This document shows, in pieces, positions 1 through 5,626 of a DNA stretch of 7,023 bases. This DNA comes from Actinobacteria bacterium UBA912 (lineage in GTDB: Bacteria > Actinomycetota > Coriobacteriia > Anaerosomatales > UBA912). Under the pieces are notes generated by a model. The model saw only the letters and a program-made list of their open reading frames with translations. It had not been told where the DNA came from and did no database searches. The stretch lies in assembly GCA_002293965.1 (NCBI GenBank), contig DBEG01000023.1:1-7023 (forward strand), written 5' to 3'. The translations under genes were made by a program, and so were the position numbers. How positions within the stretch are numbered: position 1 is the stretch's first letter; each line of letters starts with the position of its first letter.

Positions 1-602
1 CGGTAGTTCGTGCTGCCGTGAGGATCATGGCAGCTCGTGCAGGAGAACTCCGACAGATACTGACGCGAGGTGCTTGCCGATGAACCGAAGCCCCAAAGCG
101 GTGCTGTCGTACCAGTCAAGATGGTCGACCCGCTCTCAGGAGACATGCTGTGCATCGAGGTCACCGGATCGTTGCCGCCAAGGTAACGGAACCCACCTGC
201 ATTCAGCGTGCCGCCGAACGTCGAGTTGGTCTCATACAGGACCCCAGCGCCTGGATTGGCAAGAATGCCGTCCGGCGCGGAAGGACCGCTATCGAACACA
301 CCGGCAATGACGTTAGTCGAAGCACCGGGCGCATCGTTACCGTGACACACCGTACAGAATTCACGCATATTCTGCGAGGAAGAGACCAGCAAAGCACTTC
401 CCACGGCATTCCCGGTCGGTATTCCGTCCAGGTACTCCGTACGCTGGATCGGCGAGAACGAGGTGTGTGCCCTGTGGCATGCCGCGCAGGAGTCCGTGTC
501 GTCGGAGTAGCCGCCGTGCGGACCGAAGTTGGCATATGCGACCGAGCTCATCGCAAAGAAGAGCGCGACCGTCAACACCGCCAGAATCGTGTGTTTTCTC
601 AA
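1..602 (-). CDS. Multiheme c-type cytochrome, doubled-CXXCH type (N-terminal part, cut by window edge)
   Basis: The first 200 codons of an exported multiheme cytochrome are present and the frame stays open to the left edge. Residues 1-24 form a Sec signal peptide: basic MRKH, a hydrophobic stretch, and a likely cleavage after AYA. Three heme-binding motifs are visible: CAACH at 39-43 (followed by RAH), CTVCH at 83-87 and CTSCH at 188-192 (followed by DPHG). CxxCHxxH and CHDPHG contexts are typical of the doubled-CXXCH cytochrome family, and more hemes are expected beyond the edge. The start is TTG at 602, chosen because a nine-base Shine-Dalgarno match lies at the right distance and the signal peptide begins there. 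An in-frame GTG at 611 lies inside that Shine-Dalgarno sequence and is unlikely. The gene begins 20 bases after the hydrogenase large subunit, so it is probably co-transcribed and a likely electron acceptor for the hydrogenase. That role is inferred. Confidence 0.9.
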   Translation of the reverse strand, partial: MRKHTILAVLTVALFFAMSSVAYANFGPHGGYSDDTDSCAACHRAHTSFSPIQRTEYLDGIPTGNAVGSALLVSSSQNMREFCTVCHGNDAPGASTNVIAGVFDSGPSAPDGILANPGAGVLYETNSTFGGTLNAGGFRYLGGNDPVTSMHSMSPESGSTILTGTTAPLWGFGSSASTSRQYLSEFSCTSCHDPHGSTNY

Positions 603-606
603 CCTT

Positions 607-615
607 ATCACCTCC
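607..615 (-). promoter_or_regulatory. Ribosome binding site that fixes the TTG start of the cytochrome gene
   Basis: GGAGGTGAT on the minus strand matches nine bases of the usual anti-Shine-Dalgarno sequence at the 3' end of 16S rRNA. GGAGG lies eight bases before TTG at 602. The in-frame GTG at 611 overlaps this site and could not use it. Confidence 0.8.
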
Positions 616-622
616 AATTCCT

Positions 623-2494
623 CTAGTGGACCGCGCATGCGATGCACGGATCGAATGACTGAGCGATACGCATCGCCTCAACGCCGGGGCCAGGGGCGAC
701 GCCTGCATGGGGAGCGTTGATCATCGCCTGCTCCATGGCACCTCGGCCATTGAAATCACCAGTGGCCCTGAGGGAGCCCAGCGCATCTTTAGGCGATGCG
801 TTCCAGGTGGTCGGGACGACGCACTGGTATGCGGCGATCCTACCCTTGTCGATGCTAACGTGGTGCGACAGTGAGCCGCGAGGAGCCTCTGTGGCTCCAT
901 AACCGCTTCTGGGGTTCACCGGAGCGGCTTTTTGGTTGTAGCTCGCGCCATTGGCGACAGCTGCTGCGGCACCGATCCAGCCAGTGGTCGGAATGCCGGC
1001 GTCTCCATCTACAGTGCCCACTGCACCGAACCTTTGTGTTCCCTTGTCGAAAGCACCCAGTAGTAGCTGGACCAGGAGCAAGGACTCAAGTGCACGAGCG
1101 CGTAGGCGATCCATCACGGATAGCCCGCCCTTGAGATTCACTATCCAGGTCTGGACAGTGGGAACCAAGTTGTGTGCGCCCAGGGCAGATACCAGCCCTG
1201 CATCGATGACATTGGTGTCCAGGGTGGTGGGAGTATCCAGGTAGCTAGTGTAGCCAAAATACCCAGCCACCCCAAAGGTACTGGCAATAGTGGTGGTACC
1301 GTCGACCGGATACAGCCCCTGAACGACCATGCGGGCCAACGGGCCGACCTCCATCGCGTGATACGTGGTACCGACTCTCCAGCGAGGGGCCTTCATCCAG
1401 GAATACTTGGTCCCTTTTGTCCTGTTGGGCTCGGTCCGCGTGACAGCACCCGGCCTCTGCCATTCCTGCCCAGCTGGGTAGCCCCACTTGCTATCGGCCA
1501 CATACCAGGAGCGGTTGGTGTCCTCGATGAGGTTCGCGTTGACCTGGGCCACCATGTTGGCCACGTCGCCCTTCCCGGTGACCAGAACTACTGGGGCCGC
1601 CGCTCCGATCTTGTAGCCACCACGGATCGCCAACATGTTGGTCGCAGGATCGGGGAACGCTCCCCACGAGAGGAAGTTTCCGAGCCCCGCACCGATACCG
1701 GCTCCTGTGGTTACGCCAACGCTCGCGGCATTGGTCGGGTTGTCGTACGTCGGGTACAGTGCCCCCAGCGCCAGTGCGAGCGGCACGTACTCCTTGACGA
1801 TGAACAGTCCTACCTCTTGCATCAGGTCATAGAACTTCTTACACCTGCTCCTGAAATCAGACCCCCTGCTTTGAGTGGTCACGCCACCGGCTAGGAACGC
1901 CGAGGTCATCGGCATGCGCCCTGCGAATAGAGCGCCGGCCTCGAACGTCAGACGCCTGATGCGCAGCGCTTTGACGTACTGCTTTATGACCGCTGACCAA
2001 AGGTTGTTGCCGTCCGGCAACGCCCTGCCGTTGGAGAGAAGAATGCCGCTGTAGTAGCTGGTGTCGAAATACGGGGTCCACGGCGGCATGTTCGGACCCT
2101 GTACATAGCTCTGGGCGGCTAGGTGGTAAAAGTGAGTGATGCTCGACATCAGATACTCTGCGCCGAGAATCAAGTTGCGGATGTGCACCGCTTTGGCGGG
2201 TACTCCCAGTCCATCGTTGTCCTTATCGGAAAACGTGATGTGCCCGACACTGTAGCCATAGACATGATCTATCGCATACGTCGATGTCGTGCCGTGAGGT
2301 ACGGGGCAGACGCCACATATACGCTGTGTGAAGGTGATTGCGTCGTTAGGATCACGACCGATCAGGAAGTTCTCGAAGCCGCGGAACATGTTGCCATGCG
2401 CATCGGCCTCAGTAACGAATCCTGCTTCCACCGTGAGCTTTACGCCTAGATGCCCCTCTATCCGAGGAATCGGGTCTACTGCAACTGTTGCCAT
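623..2494 (-). CDS. [NiFe] hydrogenase large (catalytic) subunit, group 1-like, without C-terminal extension
   Basis: This is the 623-residue catalytic subunit that carries the Ni-Fe(CN)2CO site and splits or forms H2. The L1 motif is RICGVCPVPH with nickel ligands C60 and C63; the L2 motif is DPCIACAVH with C617 and C620. Other family landmarks are RIEGHL near the N-terminus (E13, the expected proton-transfer glutamate), MEVGPLARM, EAPRG, and YQCVVPTTWNASP near the C-terminus. Both L2 thiol positions are TGC cysteine codons, so this is not a selenocysteine enzyme. The protein ends at H623, the residue after which a maturation protease normally removes a C-terminal peptide, so no extension is encoded. 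The start is ATG at 2494, eight bases after AAAGGAGGT (2503-2511) and 22 bases after the small subunit. It lacks a signal peptide and should be co-exported with the Tat-bearing small subunit. Family assignment is secure; the exact subgroup is not. Confidence 0.96.
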   Translation of the reverse strand: MATVAVDPIPRIEGHLGVKLTVEAGFVTEADAHGNMFRGFENFLIGRDPNDAITFTQRICGVCPVPHGTTSTYAIDHVYGYSVGHITFSDKDNDGLGVPAKAVHIRNLILGAEYLMSSITHFYHLAAQSYVQGPNMPPWTPYFDTSYYSGILLSNGRALPDGNNLWSAVIKQYVKALRIRRLTFEAGALFAGRMPMTSAFLAGGVTTQSRGSDFRSRCKKFYDLMQEVGLFIVKEYVPLALALGALYPTYDNPTNAASVGVTTGAGIGAGLGNFLSWGAFPDPATNMLAIRGGYKIGAAAPVVLVTGKGDVANMVAQVNANLIEDTNRSWYVADSKWGYPAGQEWQRPGAVTRTEPNRTKGTKYSWMKAPRWRVGTTYHAMEVGPLARMVVQGLYPVDGTTTIASTFGVAGYFGYTSYLDTPTTLDTNVIDAGLVSALGAHNLVPTVQTWIVNLKGGLSVMDRLRARALESLLLVQLLLGAFDKGTQRFGAVGTVDGDAGIPTTGWIGAAAAVANGASYNQKAAPVNPRSGYGATEAPRGSLSHHVSIDKGRIAAYQCVVPTTWNASPKDALGSLRATGDFNGRGAMEQAMINAPHAGVAPGPGVEAMRIAQSFDPCIACAVH

Positions 2495-2516
2495 GAGTCA
2501 CTACCTCCTTTCGTTG

Positions 2517-3908
2517 TTATCGTTTCGCGATGAACGGGACGTATGCATCTGGGAAACCCCTCTCGGTGCAACCCATACATGGATGCCCTCCTGTGATGCA
2601 GTTACCTCCATGGATGTTGCCGTTGAGGTTGGCGATTCCCTGGTCCCAAGCCTCATCATTGTTTGGCTGCTGACCGTTCCAGCCGTGTAGCGAGCACAGA
2701 GACTTCGTCGAGAGGCCCTTGCACCCAATCATCGCTAGGCAACCTTCATCGCCAGGCTTCTGGGCGTAAAGCGCGGGGCGCCCTGGGGCCGAGAACGAAT
2801 ACTTGTAGCGCGAGCACGCCGGACCGTGGATCGACTGACCGTAGACAGCCTCCAGACGACGCTGGTTGTCCACGCCACCGACGATCCCCCCTGCAGCATT
2901 CAAGATGCCGAGCGGACCTGCGGCACCCTTGGCTGGACCATTGACGTACTCAGCCAACCACAGAACCACTGTGAGGACGAACCACCAAGGGTTGGTGGGG
3001 CATCCCGGTACGTTGATGACCTTGTTGGCGGCGGCCGTGTTGTTGGCCCTCGACAAGAACTCATGCACACCGAACGCAGGGGTCTGGCTCATGCCACGGA
3101 ACTCAGGCGACGGTGACTTACAGGCAGGAAAACCGCCGAAGCTCGCGCACTGCCCGATCGACACCACAGCAACGCAATTGGCCCTGCTGGCCAGCGTGCT
3201 GACGACATTGTCGAAGCGATGCATCTCGTCGCCGGCCAGATTCTCGCCGACTGCGCACCAAGGGGCGTTACCCGCACCGCCTGGCTTGTTCCAAAAACCA
3301 GGGTCAGTGTCGACCTGGACCGCGCCTTCGACCACTAACACAAAAGGTGTGGTGGCTAAGTTCATCTCGTTCTTCAGCCACTGGAATGCCTGATCCCCGC
3401 CCATGGCCTGGAGCGCATAGTGGTACTCGAGGCTGATGAAGTCGATGAGTACGTCTGCTATGTTGGCCACGAAGGGGGTGTTACCGTTCTTTGCGCTGTC
3501 GAAATCCGCGCCGGCAGAGTTGAGCGTGCGATGGTGGTGTCCACCTACGCCTTGGCCTCCTGTAAGAACTCCGGCCGGTAGCACATGCCCGCCGTCACCG
3601 TCTCCGCCTACGGCGAGATCGAGTGCTGCAAGCGTGCTCACACCTTGGCCTGTAGCATCAATCGAGCTTGTCAGCGTGCGATCCTGAACAGCCCGGCCTC
3701 TGACGTCCTCGAACAGGCTCAGCAGTGAGACCGAACACCCCGTACACTCAGCGCCATGCACCCACACTACCTTGGGTTTGGCGGCTGTGCCCCATGGAGC
3801 TGAATGCCCCATGGCTTCTGTGATCTTGAGAAGCTGGGATTGGCTCAAGCCTGCGGCTGCGGCCAACGCTCCCAGTCTCGTCACAAACTCTCGTCTGGTG
3901 ATTGCCAT
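2517..3908 (-). CDS. [NiFe] hydrogenase small (iron-sulfur) subunit, Tat-exported, with large insertion and four-Cys medial cluster set
   Basis: This 463-residue subunit carries the electron relay from the Ni-Fe site. Residues 4-20 contain a twin-arginine signal (TRREFVTRLG, then an Ala-rich stretch), so the folded dimer should leave the cytoplasm. Proximal cluster ligands are C55, C58 (ECTGC), C254 (GQCASFGG) and C303 (PGCPTNP). Distal ligands are H361, C365, C390 and C396. Medial ligands are C405, C444 and C447 (HPCMGC), plus C437 where standard enzymes have proline. The glycine in ECTGC and G259 argue against the six-cysteine proximal cluster of O2-tolerant enzymes. Compared with the Desulfovibrio gigas subunit as I recall it, there are about 80 extra residues after C58 (roughly 70-148) and about 20 between C405 and C444. 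The protein ends shortly after the medial cysteines with no membrane helix. ATG at 3908 follows GGGAGG (3918-3923) by nine bases. It is the first gene of the hydrogenase operon. Confidence 0.96.
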   Translation of the reverse strand: MAITRREFVTRLGALAAAAGLSQSQLLKITEAMGHSAPWGTAAKPKVVWVHGAECTGCSVSLLSLFEDVRGRAVQDRTLTSSIDATGQGVSTLAALDLAVGGDGDGGHVLPAGVLTGGQGVGGHHHRTLNSAGADFDSAKNGNTPFVANIADVLIDFISLEYHYALQAMGGDQAFQWLKNEMNLATTPFVLVVEGAVQVDTDPGFWNKPGGAGNAPWCAVGENLAGDEMHRFDNVVSTLASRANCVAVVSIGQCASFGGFPACKSPSPEFRGMSQTPAFGVHEFLSRANNTAAANKVINVPGCPTNPWWFVLTVVLWLAEYVNGPAKGAAGPLGILNAAGGIVGGVDNQRRLEAVYGQSIHGPACSRYKYSFSAPGRPALYAQKPGDEGCLAMIGCKGLSTKSLCSLHGWNGQQPNNDEAWDQGIANLNGNIHGGNCITGGHPCMGCTERGFPDAYVPFIAKR

Positions 3909-3955
3909 ACTGTCTAACCTCCCTTACCCCTACTAGTATTCGACTATTCGTCTTT

Positions 3956-3975
3956 CTGTTTCTGCCGGGAAACAG
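3956..3975 (-). repeat. Inverted repeat with 7-base arms in the hydrogenase leader
   Basis: CTGTTTC and GAAACAG are perfect reverse complements separated by six bases. The element lies 47-67 bases before the small-subunit start, within the predicted transcript leader. It could form an RNA hairpin or be a protein-binding site. No U-run follows it on the coding strand, so it does not look like an intrinsic terminator. Confidence 0.4.
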
Positions 3976-3986
3976 TTGTGGAAACT

Positions 3987-3995
3987 TCACCTCCT
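3987..3995 (-). promoter_or_regulatory. Orphan Shine-Dalgarno-like sequence in the hydrogenase leader
   Basis: AGGAGGTGA is as strong a ribosome binding sequence as those used by the real genes here, but no ATG, GTG or TTG follows at a usable distance. The only nearby GTG (3988-3990) lies inside the motif. It may be chance, a ribosome standby site, or a remnant. The function is unknown. Confidence 0.25.
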
Positions 3996-4047
3996 CTTAG
4001 AGTCTGCTTCCACGGATATATGATGAGATCACCGGTTCTCGCTCTCT

Positions 4048-4063
4048 TGTAACAGGCGTTACA
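4048..4063. promoter_or_regulatory. Candidate operator: perfect inverted repeat TGTAAC-N4-GTTACA
   Basis: Six-base perfect arms surround a four-base centre. The centre lies about 15 bases downstream of the predicted transcription start (near 4071), a position typical of repressor sites. The outer TGT...ACA resembles sites of Rex, CRP and FNR-like regulators, but arm sequence and spacing fit none of their known consensus sequences well. The regulator is therefore unassigned. A short hairpin is possible, but no T-run follows on either strand, so terminator function is unlikely. Confidence 0.5.
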
Positions 4064-4077
4064 TGACTACGTGTCGA

Positions 4078-4106
4078 ATAGTATTTGGTACTCCGTATCG
4101 TGTCAA
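4078..4106 (-). promoter_or_regulatory. Sigma70-type promoter for the hydrogenase operon
   Basis: A consensus -35 box TTGACA (4101-4106) is followed after exactly 17 bases by TACTAT (4078-4083), which matches four of six positions of the -10 consensus including the first two and last two. Transcription should begin near 4071, giving a leader of about 160 bases before the small-subunit start. The -35 box begins one base after the stop codon of the NHL gene, so the hydrogenase operon appears to have its own promoter. Confidence 0.6.
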
Positions 4107-4107
4107 G

Positions 4108-5598
4108 CTATTTCTTCGCGGGGAATCGCTCAGCGAACTCCTCGGCGTTCATGGTCTCTATCTCGAGTAGGCGTGCGAGCCTCCTGAGCTCGGCGTCCTC
4201 GGTGCAGAACACGTGGGCGCGTTGCGCTACCGCAAGTACCGCGGCGGTCTCGTCGTCGATCTCGAGGCGTCTGGCCAGCACGGCGGCGTCGGAGGCGGAG
4301 TGCTCGGTCGCCCGGAACAGCTCGGCGGCCTTCACGGTGCCGAACACCAATTGTTGTACGCGGTCGAAGTCGGGCTCCAACATGAACCAGCGGCGCTTGA
4401 AGGCGGGCATGCGCTCAGCGAGATCGGACTCGAACGCCAGCTCGGCGAAGTCGAGGGTCGCGAAGAAGCGACGCTTGCGGAGCAACAGCAGGATCGGTAG
4501 TAGCAGCAATGGCGAGAGGCAGAGCCCCCACTGGAACGGCGTGGTCGGAGTCGGGATCGGCTGCTCGTCTGTGGGCCAGCCCCAGACCTGGATGCGTCCG
4601 TTGGCGGAATCCGCCACGTAGATGCGGCCGCTCTCGGCGATCGAGAGGTCGTTGGGGTAGGCGAACTGGCCCTCGAGCACGCCGGCTCCGCCGACGCGTG
4701 CGAGCCTGGTGCCGTTCTTGGCCCAGAAGGTCACGTCTTGCGCCAGCGTATCAACGACCGCGAAGCGCATGGTTCCGGTGCCTTCAGTGGACTGCGAGGG
4801 GCCCTTGAGGAACTCGATGCCCCTGGGCAGACCTTCGGAGGGGAATATCCGCAGGAACTCGCCGGCCATGTCGAAGACCTGGAAGCGCCTGTTGTTGCTG
4901 TCGGCGACCCAGACCTCTTCGGCGAATACCTGCACGTCGTTGGGGAACTGGAAGAGCATGGGTGATTCCTCGGCGGTTGCCACCAGGCCGGCGGTCCCCA
5001 CTGAGCGCTGGAAAGCGCCTTCGGGATCGAAGAAGAGGAGGCGGTGGCCCTTGAGTATCTCGGTGACTATGAGCGAGCCGTCCTCGGCGAAATCAAGTGC
5101 CAGCGGTGCCCACTGAACGTCGCCGGTCTCGAACGGCGGGAGCTGGTCGTCTGGCAGGTTGGGATCGAACTCGCCCAGGTACTCGCCCTCGGGGCTGAAC
5201 CTGTGGATAGTGCGGGCGCGGCGATCGGAGACGTAGAACTCGTTGTCGATCGGGTCCAGGGCCATGTAGAGCGGGATGATCATCTCCTCGGTGCGCCATT
5301 GGGCCACGCGATCACCGTCAAGGTTGAAGACGTCGATGACCGCACGCCTCGAGTCGGTCACGTAGACCCGGTCGCCCTCAACGAGGACGCCTATGGGCCG
5401 CTGCAACGGATCCTCGGGCGGACCGCTGAAGGAGAACAGGTGCTCGGGTGGGGTGAGGACCGCTTCCGGGTCGACCTCGAAGTCGAAGCCTAGCTGCCGA
5501 GTGGTGCGGTAGTTGACGAACAGCACCGCGATGAGCGCGAGGGCGAGCAGCAGCAGGACCGTTATGACTATCCTTCTTGTGCGTTTGCGGGAATGCAC
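4108..5598 (-). CDS. Membrane-anchored NHL-repeat beta-propeller protein with cytoplasmic C-terminal domain
   Basis: This 496-residue protein starts with a basic tail (HSRKRTRR) and a membrane helix at about 10-28. A region at about 45-345 has NHL-type repeats, recognisable by recurring blades such as VYVTDSRRAVIDVF, FYVSDRRARTIHRF, VWVADSNNRRFQVF and IYVADSANGRIQVW, consistent with a six-bladed propeller. A second helix at about 355-373 is followed by RKRR. Positive charge flanking both helices puts the propeller outside and the last 120 residues inside. That C-terminal region has LEIDDETAAVLAVAQRA and FCTEDAELRRLARLLEI, which loosely resemble the second half of a PIN domain; the first half is not recognisable. 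GTG at 5598 is chosen over the upstream in-frame start at 5670 because GGAGG lies eight bases before it and because the longer form would overlap the TPR gene and lengthen the basic tail. The gene follows the TPR gene by 28 bases. NHL propellers usually bind proteins or other ligands; the partner is unknown, cytochromes being a guess from context. Confidence 0.85.
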   Translation of the reverse strand: MHSRKRTRRIVITVLLLLALALIAVLFVNYRTTRQLGFDFEVDPEAVLTPPEHLFSFSGPPEDPLQRPIGVLVEGDRVYVTDSRRAVIDVFNLDGDRVAQWRTEEMIIPLYMALDPIDNEFYVSDRRARTIHRFSPEGEYLGEFDPNLPDDQLPPFETGDVQWAPLALDFAEDGSLIVTEILKGHRLLFFDPEGAFQRSVGTAGLVATAEESPMLFQFPNDVQVFAEEVWVADSNNRRFQVFDMAGEFLRIFPSEGLPRGIEFLKGPSQSTEGTGTMRFAVVDTLAQDVTFWAKNGTRLARVGGAGVLEGQFAYPNDLSIAESGRIYVADSANGRIQVWGWPTDEQPIPTPTTPFQWGLCLSPLLLLPILLLLRKRRFFATLDFAELAFESDLAERMPAFKRRWFMLEPDFDRVQQLVFGTVKAAELFRATEHSASDAAVLARRLEIDDETAAVLAVAQRAHVFCTEDAELRRLARLLEIETMNAEEFAERFPAKK

Positions 5599-5606
5599 GT
5601 TAGATG

Positions 5607-5611
5607 CCTCC
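5607..5611 (-). promoter_or_regulatory. Ribosome binding site that fixes the GTG start of the NHL gene
   Basis: GGAGG lies eight bases before GTG at 5598, in the gap after the TPR stop codon. The alternative upstream start at 5670 would lie inside the TPR gene. Confidence 0.7.
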
Positions 5612-5626
5612 AGTTTCCTCGTCGCA

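Noticed and set aside
1172..1894. Long plus-strand open frame (240 codons) opposite the hydrogenase large subunit
   Set aside because: It lies antisense to a certain gene, has no recognisable domain and no ribosome binding site; the other plus-strand frames are similar shadows.
623..3908. Hydrogenase operon as a recent foreign insertion based on base composition
   Set aside because: Spot counts of single 60-base lines vary from about 50 to 65 percent GC within the hydrogenase genes and overlap the flanking gene values; no insertion sequence, tRNA or flanking repeat is visible.
2517..3908. O2-tolerant hydrogenase with a [4Fe-3S] proximal cluster
   Set aside because: The two extra cysteines that define this type are absent: ECTGC has Gly at the first position and G259 occupies the second. 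Other extra cysteines (C218, C245, C263) are not at those positions.
3748..3990. Open frame of 80 codons starting at GTG 3990 in the hydrogenase leader
   Set aside because: The GTG sits inside the Shine-Dalgarno-like sequence itself, and most of the frame overlaps the small-subunit gene in another frame; the peptide looks like out-of-frame translation.
4048..4063. Inverted repeat as an intrinsic terminator for the NHL operon
   Set aside because: The stem is only six bases and is not followed by a T-run on either strand.
3937..4080. Eight-base inverted pair (TATTCGAC at 3937-3944 and its complement at 4073-4080) as a leader stem
   Set aside because: The distal arm overlaps the -10 box, so it would not be in the transcript if the promoter call is right; eight bases at this distance may be chance.
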